Shown here: positions 53,059 through 61,720 of the stretch, one piece after another | Numbering within the stretch: position 1 is the stretch's first letter | Layout of the letters: each line of letters starts with the position of its first letter | From: CADCWN01 sp046328475 | GTDB taxonomy: Bacteria > Chloroflexota > Chloroflexia > Thermomicrobiales > CADCWN01 | Direction of reading: 5' to 3' | DNA: 64,000 nucleotides | Assembly (NCBI GenBank): GCA_046328475.1 | Contig: JAXLWN010000013.1 | Location: 1 to 64,000 of the forward strand | The notes under the pieces: model-generated | What the model was told of the DNA's origin: nothing | Seen by the model: only the letters and a program-made list of their open reading frames with translations | Databases searched by the model: none | Program-made: the position numbers and the translations under genes

Positions 53059-55379
53059 TCAGGTGGCCCCGCGCCGCGCGCGACCGCGCGCGGCAGCACC
53101 GCCACCACTGTCGGATCGAACTGCGTGCCCGCGCCGCGCTCGATCTCGGCCAGGGCCTCGGGCACGGCGAGCGCGGCGCGGTGCGGCCGGTCGGTCGTCA
53201 GCGCCACCCAGGCGTCGGCCATGGCGATGATCTGCGCGCCGAAGGAATCGTCCCACCGGCGAGCCCATCGGGTAGCCGCCGCCATCCCAGCGCTCGTGGT
53301 GGTGGAGAATCTGCGGCAGCGCCCCTGGAAGGCCGGGACGGCCGCGAGCAGGTCGTAGCTGCGGCGCGGGTGGCGCGCACCAGTTCCCGCCTGCCGAGCG
53401 GCCCCGGTCGCCCGAGGATGTCGGGCGCGATCGCGACCTCGCCGATGTCGTGGACCAGCGCCGCGCTCCGCAGCGTATCGAGTTCATCCGCCGCCAGCCC
53501 CAGCGCCGCACCCAGCGCGACCGCGACCGCCGCCACCTGCGCGGCCTGCCCGGCCGATTGCGCCACGCGCGCATCGACCGCCGCCGCCAGCTCTCCTCGA
53601 TCACCGCCTGGTTGCCCCCCCGCAGGATCGTCGCCAGCTCATCGGTGGGACCGGAGAGCGCCGCCTGCGCAGCATCCGGGCCACGAACCCGGTTGCGCCC
53701 CTCGTGCTTGGCGAAGTAGAGCGCGCTGTCGGCGGCGCGCAGGAAATCAGTGACAGTGGTGCCGGGGGTATAGATCGCCACGCCCACGCTCAGCGTCAGC
53801 CAGGCGGGTCGCGCCTCGCCGGTGTGGAGGGGGTTGCGGCGCTGGCCGAGCGCAGCCGCTCGGCCAGCGCCATCGCGCCGACCAGCCCCGTCTCCGGCAA
53901 GATGACCGCCAGTTCATCCCCGGCATAGCGCGCCGGGAAGTCGCTGCGCCGCAACCGGGTGCGCAACCGGATGGCGATCTCGCGCAGCAGGGTGTCACCG
54001 GCGAGATGCCCGAAGGTGTCGTTGATATCCTTGAAGTGATCCAGGTCGATGATCAGCAGCGCCAGCGGGCGGTCGTAGCGCGCCGCCGTCTCGACATCGC
54101 GCGCCAGCTGTTCGAGGAAGGCGCCGGGTTCGCCAGCCCGGTCAGCGCGTCGTAGCGGGCGAGGCGCAGGGTATCGGCATGGAGGCGCGCATTCTCCAGC
54201 GCGATCGCCGCCTGCGCGGCGATCGTCGCCAGGAAGCGGAGATCGGCGTCGGTGAAATCGACCGGGCGACGATTGACGGCCACGATCGTGCCGATCGCGC
54301 GGTCCTGCACCAGCAGCGGCGCGCCGATCGAGGCGTGCGGCAAGGTCTCCGGGTGCAAGATCGCGGCAACCGGCATCACCTGGGCCGGATCGCCACCACC
54401 CTGCGCCCACCGTTGCGGCCCGCGCGCCGCGATGATGCGCCCGCTGAAGCTCGTGTCGGGCGGGATGGCGAGGCCGACGATCTGGCTCGTGTCGGGGCCG
54501 TCGGCCGCGCGAATCGTCAGCGACTCGCCCTCGTCGTCGCGCAGGACCAGCGTGCAGTAGTCGGCACCGAGCAGCGCACGCATGCGCGGCAGCAATTCCG
54601 CCAACACCCGGTCGAGTTCGAGCGAGGCGGTCGCCAGCGCGACCTCGTTCACCGCCGCCAGTTCCTGCACCCGCCGCCGGTCCTCGGCGCGCAGCCGCTC
54701 CCCGCGCTCGCGCTCGGCGCGGCGGGCCGTAGGTCGCCACCTGCACGACGACCGTCTCCAGCAGTTGCCGTTGCGCCAGCGCCGCGCCGGCATCGCCCGC
54801 AGCGGCAACGGGCGTCGCGGCCGCCCCTGGACTGGGCCGCGACGACAACCGGCACGCGGATCTGGCCCGGCTCGAGCGCCGCGTCGAACGTCGCCCAGCG
54901 CCAGCGCAACGTCGGCGTAGCGTCGCCCCCGTCGCGCAGCAGGGCGACGATCGCCGCGACGACCATGCGGTTGCCGGTCCAGGTCGCCGCAGATCGCGGT
55001 CGCCTCGCGGCAGATCGCGACCACCCGCACCAGCGCTGCGCGGCCTCCCGGCGCACCTCGGCCTCGCGCAGCGCCCCCACCACCGTCACCAGCAGCCGTT
55101 CCGGCGTGAATGGCGGGGCGATCCCGATGCGCGGCACGCCGACGGGCTCCACCCACGCCGGGGCATCCGGGTGTTCCAGGATGAGAAGGGCAAGGGGGCA
55201 ACCACATCGGGTGAATCGAGGTCGGTGACGAGCGCCACGTCGCCCGGCACGTCGGAGACCGGCCCCAACTCGTAGCCACCGGCGCGCAGCACGATCCGCA
55301 GCGATTCGGCGAGCGTCGGCGTCAGTCCGACGATCCCGATCGCCACCGGCGTGCAGGTGGCACTGGACGTGGCGGTCAT
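53059..55379 (-). pseudogene. Receiver-like / GAF / GGDEF / HD-GYP signalling protein, frameshifted
   Basis: Reconstructed over several frames. N-terminal receiver-like fold (VAIGIVGLTPTLAESLRIVL, VALVTDLDSPDVVAPLP, GVPRIGIAPPFTPERLLVTV) without the usual phospho-Asp context. GAF domain (NEVALATASLELDRVLAELL, LLVQDRAIGTIVAVNRRPVD, FLATIAAQAAIALENARLHA). Diguanylate cyclase-like domain (LALLIIDLDHFKDINDTFGH, RSDFPARYAGDELAVILPET): the GGDEF motif reads AGDEL, so cyclase activity is doubtful. HD-GYP domain (ALVHDIGEVAIAPDILGRPG; HHERWDGGGYPMG) with metal-binding HD and HHExxDGxGYP motifs retained. Likely a c-di-GMP-linked regulator with phosphodiesterase output. Four or more indels; start 55379 is chosen at MTATSSATCTPVAIGIVG. 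Confidence 0.68.
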
Positions 55380-55410
55380 CCGGTGATCCTTCGCGGGCGA
55401 TACTCGCTGC

Positions 55411-55442
55411 AATTGTCCCACAGCGCCAGGGCAGCGACAATT
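55411..55442. promoter_or_regulatory. Inverted repeat upstream of the GGDEF/HD-GYP gene
   Basis: AATTGTC (55411-55417) and GACAATT (55436-55442) are perfect 7-bp arms 18 bp apart; on the minus strand the first contains TTGTC as a possible -35. Operator or promoter element. Confidence 0.3.
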
Positions 55443-55700
55443 TCCCAAGAGTACTAGGAGGGTGGCCCCAATCCGGTGCCTGCGGCCAACACGCGGCAAT
55501 CCCCTCCCTTTAAACGCGCCACGTCCCGGATAAGCCATCGCCAGTCATAGCCGATACGAGGGCGGCGGGCGGTTTCAATCGCCCGCCGCCCTCGCGCACA
55601 TATTCCGCAGGAAGTCACACAACGCGAACGACCACCGGAATACGGCAGGCGGGGCGGGCGGGGAGATCTCCGCCCGCTCCCGCGCCCTGTATCGCTACGG

Positions 55701-56302
55701 TTACTTTGCTCGCCGCGTACTTCCGCGACCTTGCCCCAGTTGATCGTGCTGAACCACGCGTCGATGTAGCCCGCGCACGTTCTGATACTATAGTAGGCGT
55801 GCTCCCAGACATCCACGCCGAGGATCGGGGTCTTGCCCTCCATCAGCGGGGTGTCCTGGTTCGCCGTGCTGGTGATGCTCAGCGTGCCGCCGTCGGAGAC
55901 CAGCCAGGCCCAGCCGCTGCCGAAGCGGCCGACACCGGCGGCCTTCAGCTTCTCCTTGAATTCGGCGAAGGAGCCGAAGGCGGAGTTGATCGCGTCGGCC
56001 AGTTCGCCGCTCGGCTCGCCGCCACCGTTCGGGCCCATGATCTCCCAGAAGAGGGTGTGGTTCGCGTGGCCGCCGCCGTTGTTGCGGACGGCGGTGCGGA
56101 TCGCCTCCGGCACGGCATCCAGGTTCCCGACCAGATCCTCGATGCTCTTCGCGGCCAGGTCCGGGTGATCCTTCAGCGCGTTGTTCAGGTTGGTCACGTA
56201 GGTGTTGTGGTGCCGGTCGTGGTGGATTTCCATCGTCCGCGCGTCGATGTGCGGCTCAAGCGCGTCGTTGGGATATGGCAGCGGGGGCAGTTCATAAGCC
56301 AT
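55701..56302 (-). pseudogene. Fe/Mn superoxide dismutase, 3' end frameshifted
   Basis: Start 56302 (MAYELPPLPYPNDALEPHID) with GGAGGT eight bases upstream. Metal ligands: first His in DARTMEIHHDRHHNTYVTNL, His in GGHANHTLFWEIMG, Asp and His in VDVWEHAYY. Expected length ~200 residues is met if the stop at 55701-55703 is used. After HAYY the usual LKYQNVRAGYIDAW is damaged (SIRTCAGYIDAW), and after INWGKVAE the natural end YAASK is in the next frame, so two indels. Dismutes superoxide in the cytoplasm; Fe or Mn cannot be decided. In an aerobic cell it should be essential, so error in the sequence is suspected. Confidence 0.8.
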
Positions 56303-56548
56303 GACCACGTACCTCCATCTCGCGATGCCAGCGGTTCAAACCGGGCGACGCTCTCGCCCTTCCATGCCTGATCCTAGCACTCCTGCACAGGACGGACAAG
56401 CTGAGTAAACTGACAGGGTAGCGAGGTGGCACCCCGCGCGCCGGCGACGAGGCGCGAACGCTCGTCGGCCGATCATCCGACCGCCTCATAGACGTTGCCC
56501 ACCCTCACACCGGCCCAGGGGTCGCCGCAGCAGAGAGGAAGAGAGACG

Positions 56549-57463
56549 ATGGCCAAGGGGAAACGCACGAAGGGACGCGAGTCTGGGGCGCAGCAAGGGG
56601 AGAGTACGACTGGCGGCAGCCCGGCAACGGCCCAGGTCACCGTGACGCCGCCGCAACGGCTCGCGCGGTCCTTCTACGAGCGCGAGCTGAAACGCTACCA
56701 ATTCGAACTCGTCCGGTTGCAATATTGGGTGAAAGAACGCGGCGAGCGCCTGCTGATCGTCTTCGAAGGGCGCGATGCCGCCGGGAAGGGCGGGCTGATC
56801 AAACGGCTGATCGAGCCGCTGAATCCACGCGGCGTACGGCTGGTCGCGCTCAGCAAGCCATCGGACATCGAGCGGACCCAGTGGTATTTCCAGCGTTATG
56901 TCGCCCACCTGCCCGCCGCCGGGGAGATCGTGATCTTCGACCGCAGCTGGTACAACCGCGCCGGGGTCGAGCGCGTGATGGGCTTCTGCACCGACGACGA
57001 GTACTGGGAATTCATCCGCTCCTGCCCCGAGTTCGAGCGGCTGCTGGTGCGCTCCGGCATCCGTCTCTGCAAGTACTGGCTCTCCGTCAGCGACGATGAG
57101 CAGGAGCGGCGCTTCCAGGAGCGCTCCGGCAACCCGGCCAAGGTCTGGAAACTCAGCCCGATGGACCTGCTCTCGCGCGAGCACTGGGTCGAGTATTCCA
57201 AAGCCAAGGACACGATGCTGGAATACACCGATATTCCCGAGGCACGGTGGCATCAGCTCGAATCGGACGACAAGCGGCGTGCGCACCTCAACTGCATGCG
57301 ACATTTCCTGGGCCAGTTCAATTACCAGGACGTGTCGCCCACCCCGGTCGGGCTCGGCCCGCGCCCTCCTGCCGACGAGCACTATATCCGCCCGCCGCGC
57401 GACGCCCACCCGCTCGTCCCCGACCACTACGCCGACTATACCCGCATCGGCGGGAAGCGTTGA
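56549..57463 (+). CDS. ppk2: Polyphosphate kinase 2
   Basis: 304 residues. FYERELKRYQFELVRLQYWV, Walker A IVFEGRDAAGKGGLIKRLIE, IERTQWYFQRYVAHLPAAGE, lid/Walker B region FDRSWYNRAGVERVMGFC and EVDGRHxx-like YWLSVSDDEQERRFQERSGN. These define a single-domain PPK2, which moves phosphate between polyphosphate and nucleoside diphosphates. Start 56549 (MAKGKRTKGRESGAQQGEST) has GAGGAAGAG upstream and a ~45-residue basic, flexible N-terminal tail; an upstream ATG at 56495 is less likely. Cytosolic; nucleotide choice cannot be told. Confidence 0.93.
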   Translation: MAKGKRTKGRESGAQQGESTTGGSPATAQVTVTPPQRLARSFYERELKRYQFELVRLQYWVKERGERLLIVFEGRDAAGKGGLIKRLIEPLNPRGVRLVALSKPSDIERTQWYFQRYVAHLPAAGEIVIFDRSWYNRAGVERVMGFCTDDEYWEFIRSCPEFERLLVRSGIRLCKYWLSVSDDEQERRFQERSGNPAKVWKLSPMDLLSREHWVEYSKAKDTMLEYTDIPEARWHQLESDDKRRAHLNCMRHFLGQFNYQDVSPTPVGLGPRPPADEHYIRPPRDAHPLVPDHYADYTRIGGKR

Positions 57464-57580
57464 CAACACGCCCCGGGCGAGCTGCGCGAGCATCGGCCCG
57501 CCCGGTCGCGCTACCGGCGCGACAACCGCAGCGTTCCTTCTCCGGGGGACGACCGCCCGTTGCCCCCGGGTACCCGCTCG

Positions 57581-57609
57581 TTGCCGATATGTACGTACAC
57601 TGCTATCCT
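57581..57609 (+). promoter_or_regulatory. Promoter with palindrome in the spacer, for the M23 peptidase gene
   Basis: TTGCCG (57581-57586), 17 bp, TATCCT (57604-57609) with TGC directly before the -10. The spacer holds a perfect palindrome TGTACGTACA (57590-57599). Confidence 0.55.
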
Positions 57610-57632
57610 TACCGCGTTCGCTGAGGAGCGCG

Positions 57633-58307
57633 ATGGTGCGACACCGACGCTATGCCCTGCTCGGATGCTTCGCCCTGGTGGGCTGGCTGGTCGTCGTCAC
57701 GCCCGGCAGCGCCGCCGAGCAGGCCTTCCGGTCCCCCTTCGCCACGCTGCCCGGCCCGACGAGCTGGTTCATCGGCCAGTGGTACGGCAACACCATCTGG
57801 GCGCACGACAACCCCTACTCCACCGGCCAGGGACTCCACTTCGGCATCGACTTCAACACCGTCTGCGGCACGCAGGTCCTGGCGATCGGCGACGGCGTCG
57901 TCTTCGCCGTGGACGGCCCCTACGGCGCCGCCCCGCACAATCTGGTGATCGAGCACCCCAACGGCTTCCTCTCCCTCTACGGCCACCTGCTGGAGCGCCC
58001 GACCATCGCGGTCGGGACGCCGGTGCGCGCGGGCGACCCGGTCGCCCTCAGCGGCGACCCCGCCGGTCGCTGCGACCTCGACCCCCACCTCCACCTGGAG
58101 ATTCGCCGCGCGGGCATGCGCGAAACGGTCAACCCTGTCCCGCTGATGAACCTGGATTGGCGGCGCGCGACCGCCGGGATCCGCCGCAACGGCACGACCT
58201 TCGAGCGCGACCCCGACAACCCCGGCCGCTGGGCGACGATCGCCGATCAGCCGGATGTCGCCTTCGGCGGCGTACTCTTGAACCGCTACGGGCGCGGCTG
58301 GCCGTAA
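57633..58307 (+). CDS. M23-family (LytM) peptidase, secreted
   Basis: 224 residues. Signal peptide (LLGCFALVGWLVVVTPGSAA). LytM zinc-peptidase motifs: GLHFGIDFNTVCGTQVLAIG (HxxxD), LVIEHPNGFLSLYGHLLERP (YGH) and CDLDPHLHLEIRR (HLHLE). Most M23 enzymes cut peptidoglycan cross-bridges. Start 57633 has GAGGAG upstream; a longer reading upstream overlaps ppk2 and is rejected. Own promoter with an internal palindrome. A GGATTGC heptamer array begins four bases after its stop. Confidence 0.9.
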   Translation: MVRHRRYALLGCFALVGWLVVVTPGSAAEQAFRSPFATLPGPTSWFIGQWYGNTIWAHDNPYSTGQGLHFGIDFNTVCGTQVLAIGDGVVFAVDGPYGAAPHNLVIEHPNGFLSLYGHLLERPTIAVGTPVRAGDPVALSGDPAGRCDLDPHLHLEIRRAGMRETVNPVPLMNLDWRRATAGIRRNGTTFERDPDNPGRWATIADQPDVAFGGVLLNRYGRGWP

Positions 58308-58310
58308 GAG

Positions 58311-58348
58311 GATTGCGGATTGCGGATTGCGGATTGCGGATTGGGCAC
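58311..58348. repeat. Heptamer array, GGATTGC x4
   Basis: GGATTGC repeated four times (58312-58342) then a degenerate unit. No mirrored arm; directly after the M23 peptidase stop. Confidence 0.7.
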
Positions 58349-58375
58349 GAGGTCCGGCCTTCGCCGTCTGAGTCG

Positions 58376-59630
58376 ATGGCGGGGTATGCTGCCCCCGCCG
58401 CGTTCTGCCTCCTGCTCGCGGCCTGCTCCGCCGGGCACCCCGCTGCCGACCCGCTTCGTCGTGCCGCCGACGCTGGTGGTGATCACTCCGACGATCATCA
58501 CCGGGGGATCTCAACGGCCAGGCCGCCCGCCGCCGCGAGCGGCGCTCCCGGCGGGCCAACCGTCGCGCTGCCCGCGCGCAGCGATCCCGGATTCGGCAAC
58601 CGCGCCCCGACCCAGCCCCCCATCCTGATCACCGCCACCCCCGGCCCGACCGCGACGCCGACCCCGGTGCCCCCCACCCCAACGCTCGATCCAAACGCCC
58701 CGCGCGCCCGCAAGCTGACGGTCGACGGTTGCTGCCCCGAGCCACGCTGGCTGCCGAACGGCGAGAGCATCGTCTACTACGGGACTGGTGGTCCGGCGGG
58801 GCCAGCGGCACCTGGGCCGTCCCGCGCGGCGGCGGCGCGGCGCGACTGCTCACCTCGCGCTACGGGATCATCTCCCCCGACGGCCAGTTCATCGCCTACC
58901 CCGAGGGGCCGGTCGCCCACATCGCCCGCCTCGACGGCACCATCCTCGCCTCCTGGGAGACGAACGGGCGCGTCTACTTCGCGCAGCAGGGCGGGCGCGT
59001 CGCCTGGTTCGACCCGGCCGGCGATGTCGAAGCGGCGTCGGTCTCGCTCGACCCGCCGGTGCGCGTCGCGGTCGGCACCATCTCCACCGGCGCGGCGACC
59101 GCGCTCCCCCGGCCTTCAGCACCGAACGGCTGCAATGGTTCCCCGATGGCAAACGCATCCTGATCAGCGGCCGGGAGGGGAACGGCAACAACCCGGGGCT
59201 CTGGGTCATCGACGCCACCACCGGCGCGGCGACCAGGATCGCCGCCGGGCGCGGCCTGGAGAACGTGGCGATCTCCCCCGACGGCCGCCAGATCGCCTAC
59301 ACCGCCACCTTGCAGGAGGACCCCGACAACAATGGCCTCTGGCTCATCGACGCCAGCGGCGGCAACCGGCGCAAGCTCCCCTTCACCGGCGGCTACCGCT
59401 GGTCCCCCGACAACGCCGCGCTCTACTACGTCCCCCTCACCCCCAACCAGCCGACCGACGAACTCTGGCGCTACCTCCTCGCCGACGGCAGCCGCGCCCC
59501 GGTCGTCTCCGCCAGCCAAATCCCCTTCCAGATCGCCCAGGACCAGTGGGAACTCGCCCTCACCGGCGACGCCATCACCTACCGCTCCGCCACCGACGGC
59601 GCGATCTGGGTTATCACCTGGGTCAAGTAA
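58376..59630 (+). pseudogene. TolB-like beta-propeller lipoprotein, frameshifted
   Basis: ATG 58376 starts AGYAAPAAFCLLLAACSAG, with lipobox LLAAC. After a shift PLPTRFVVPPTLVVITPTII, back in frame for a Pro/Thr linker (ITATPGPTATPTPVPPTPTL) and RKLTVDGCCPEPRWLPNGES (first propeller blade). Another frame then holds GTWAVPRGGGAARLLTSRYG, ISPDGQFIAYPEGPVAHIAR and GRVYFAQQGGRVAWFDPAGD; after a last shift, LQWFPDGKRILISGREGNGN, ENVAISPDGRQIAYTATLQE, LWLIDASGGNRRKLPFTGGY to the TAA at 59630. Four to five WD40/TolB-type blades. No active site; probably a ligand- or envelope-binding lipoprotein, cotranscribed with the M23 peptidase. Confidence 0.7.
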
Positions 59631-59651
59631 CGCCACGCTGTGCCTTCTCGT

Positions 59652-59727
59652 AGGGGCGCTTCGTGAAGCGCCCTTCTTGGCTGGGTAACCGCAAGCCAGG
59701 ACACCGGGCGCTACACGAAGCGCCCCT
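59652..59727. repeat. REP-like palindrome, GGGCGCTTCGTGAAGCGCCC type
   Basis: GGGCGCTTC-GT-GAAGCGCCC (59654-59673) with a TTCTT tail can terminate transcription of the preceding gene. Its left half AGGGGCGCTTCGTG (59652-59665) is also complementary to CACGAAGCGCCCCT (59714-59727), so the whole can fold as one long stem or two short ones. Confidence 0.7.
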
Positions 59728-59790
59728 GCCATCACCCCTATGCCATCGCCCCATCTTCAATTCACCCTTGAGAATCGTTCTATTACCCAC

Positions 59791-59819
59791 TTGACAGATA
59801 AGAACATCCGTTCTATATT
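59791..59819 (+). promoter_or_regulatory. Near-consensus promoter with SOS-like box, for the amidase gene
   Basis: TTGACA (59791-59796), 17 bp, TATATT (59814-59819). The spacer contains AGAAC-ATCC-GTTCT (59801-59814), matching the Gram-positive type LexA box GAACN4GTTC. GTACGTACAC follows at 59829-59838, the same ten bases as in the spacer of the M23 peptidase promoter. Confidence 0.7.
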
Positions 59820-59889
59820 TCACACATAGTACGTACACACCGTCGCTCGCGCGGCCCTCGCGCCGCCACAACCGAGCAGGAGGATCACC

Positions 59890-60678
59890 ATGCGCGTCCC
59901 CGTCACCGAGCGACCGGCTGGTTCCCCGGTGCTGATCGTCGGCGCGGCCTTCGTCATCGCCTTTCTCGCCCTCCTCCTCGTCCACGCCCCCAGTCGCGGC
60001 CAACTCGCCGAGTGGCGTCCGCTGAGTGGCGGGGCCGGGCCATACAACGCCCCGGCGGTCGCCCAGGCCGACAAGGCCACACCCGCGAATCAAACGCCGA
60101 TCCAGGCGCGCGTCGGCCTCCAGGTCGGCCACTGGGAAGCGGCGAACCTGCCCGCCGAACTCTCCGCCCTCCGCACCGAGGGTGGCGCGAGCGCCGAGGG
60201 CTACAAAGAAGTGGACATCAACTACGCCGTCGCGCAGCTAGCGGCCGAACGCCTCCGGGCGCGCGGCATCACCGTCGACATCCTCCCCGCCACCATCCCG
60301 GTCGGCTACCAGGCCGACGCCTTCATCGCGATCCACTGCGACGCCAACAACGACCCCGCGATCGGCGGCTTCAAGCTGGCCCGCTACGGCGACAGCGCCA
60401 TCCCGGACACCGACGACAAGCTCCTCAACGCGATCACCGCCGCCTACGGCCCCGCCACCGGCCAGAAGATCGACGGCTTGGTCTCCCGCGCGATGATCTA
60501 CTACTACGCCTTCAACTCAGGCAACTTCACGCACGCCATCGCCCCCAAGACCCCCGGCGTGATCATCGAACTCGGCTTCCTCACCAATCCCGCCGACCGC
60601 AACCTCCTCATCACCCAGCAACCCACCGTCGCCAAAGCCCTCGCCGACGGCATCGTCACCTTCCTCGCCGCCCGCTAA
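59890..60678 (+). CDS. N-acetylmuramoyl-L-alanine amidase (Amidase_3)
   Basis: 262 residues. N-terminal membrane anchor or signal (VLIVGAAFVIAFLALLLVHA). The Amidase_3 domain keeps the zinc ligands: His in VGLQVGHWEA, Glu in YKEVDINYAVAQLAAERLRA, His in AFIAIHCDAN; and the catalytic Glu in GVIIELGFLTNPADR. It cleaves the amide bond between peptidoglycan sugar and peptide. Start 59890 has CAGGAGGA upstream. Its promoter carries a possible LexA site, suggesting DNA-damage-linked wall remodelling. A REP-like palindrome follows. Confidence 0.92.
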   Translation: MRVPVTERPAGSPVLIVGAAFVIAFLALLLVHAPSRGQLAEWRPLSGGAGPYNAPAVAQADKATPANQTPIQARVGLQVGHWEAANLPAELSALRTEGGASAEGYKEVDINYAVAQLAAERLRARGITVDILPATIPVGYQADAFIAIHCDANNDPAIGGFKLARYGDSAIPDTDDKLLNAITAAYGPATGQKIDGLVSRAMIYYYAFNSGNFTHAIAPKTPGVIIELGFLTNPADRNLLITQQPTVAKALADGIVTFLAAR

Positions 60679-60708
60679 TGCAATAACCAGCCTCCCAACC
60701 ATCAAAGA

Positions 60709-60790
60709 ACGGATCCTTCGCTGCGCCTGCGGATGACACAGGACAGGCACAGCCCCACCCCTGTCATCCTGAGCGCAGCGAAGGATCCGT
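60709..60790. repeat. REP-like palindrome, GTCATCCTGAGCGCAGCG type
   Basis: ACGGATCCTTCGCTGCGC (60709-60726) pairs perfectly with GCGCAGCGAAGGATCCGT (60773-60790); inner GGATGACA/TGTCATCC arms extend it. Lies between the amidase and a convergent hydrolase gene. GTCATCCTGAGCGCAGCGAA is, to my knowledge, a sequence shape seen in many bacterial genomes. Confidence 0.75.
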
Positions 60791-60794
60791 CCCC

Positions 60795-60871
60795 TCGTTA
60801 CTCGTTACTCGTTACTCGTTACTCGTCACTCCCCGTCCACTCACGACTCACGACTCACGACTCACGACTCC
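60795..60871. repeat. Two heptamer arrays, TTACTCG x4 and ACTCACG x4
   Basis: Single arms only, no mirrored copies. The second array supplies the TGA stop of the minus-strand hydrolase gene. Families match 7034 (TTACTCG) and 40731 (GAGTCGT). Confidence 0.75.
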
Positions 60872-61605
60872 GTCGCCAACTCCCCCAGCGCCCCTGCCAA
60901 CTCGCGCGGTGCCGAAAACATCGGCCAGTGGCCCGTCTCGATGTCGCGCCGCTCCCACGGTGCCGCCAGGAACTGCTGCAATCGCGGCATCCCGGTCCCC
61001 ACCAGCATGCGGAACCCATCGCAAGCGATCACCGCGCGCCGATAATCCCCCGCCTCCTTCGGCCGCGCCAGCCGCACCGGCTGCGTGTAGGTGCCGAATG
61101 GCTGCGCGGTCGCCCTGCGCGCGAGCAGCGCCCGGTCGTCCGCGCTCAACCCCGCCATCATCGGCACGCCGGCCATCCGCTCGAACGGCGGCGGCGGCAT
61201 CCGCCAGCCATCGCCCATCTCCGCCACCTGCCGACGCGTCGCCTCCTGATCCTCGGGCGGACTGAAGTCGAGATTCGCCTCCCCATCCTCCAGCGGCGCG
61301 GTATCGACGTAGACCACCAGCGCCAGCCGCTCCCCGATCCGGTCCGCCACGCCCTCCACCACGCTCCCGGCGTAGCTGTGCCCGACCAACACCACGTCGC
61401 GCAACTCCTCCGCCTCGATCAGATTCACCACGTCCGCGATGTGCGTCTCGAGATTCGTCTCGGGCGTCCCCAGGTGGACGCGCTCCCCCAGCCCGGTCAG
61501 CGTCACCGCGTAGACCTCGTGCCCCGCCGCGCACAATTCCGGCGTCACCCGCCCCCACGCCCACCCGCCGAGCCACGCGCCGGGGACCAGCACGAACGTT
61601 GCCAT
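60862..61605 (-). CDS. Alpha/beta hydrolase
   Basis: 247 residues. FVLVPGAWLGGWAWGRVTPE (oxyanion-side GxW region), DVVLVGHSYAGSVVEGVADR (GHSYAG nucleophile elbow), and C-terminal IETGHWPMFSAPRELAGALG (catalytic His). It matches the hydroxynitrile-lyase/esterase-like group common in Chloroflexi and Actinobacteria. Start 61605 has GGGAGG upstream. The stop TGA is read from a GTGAGTC repeat. Divergent from a WYL regulator, which may control it. Substrate unknown. Confidence 0.88.
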   Translation of the reverse strand: MATFVLVPGAWLGGWAWGRVTPELCAAGHEVYAVTLTGLGERVHLGTPETNLETHIADVVNLIEAEELRDVVLVGHSYAGSVVEGVADRIGERLALVVYVDTAPLEDGEANLDFSPPEDQEATRRQVAEMGDGWRMPPPPFERMAGVPMMAGLSADDRALLARRATAQPFGTYTQPVRLARPKEAGDYRRAVIACDGFRMLVGTGMPRLQQFLAAPWERRDIETGHWPMFSAPRELAGALGELATES

Positions 61606-61720
61606 CGGATACCTCCCAGGTTACTCCGGCGCGCTTCGCCAGCGTGCCACCTCCCCAGGATAGCAGCGGTACAGGTTATACTCCGTCCTAATTAGCGAGA
61701 ATATTGCGGAAGGGATAGCC

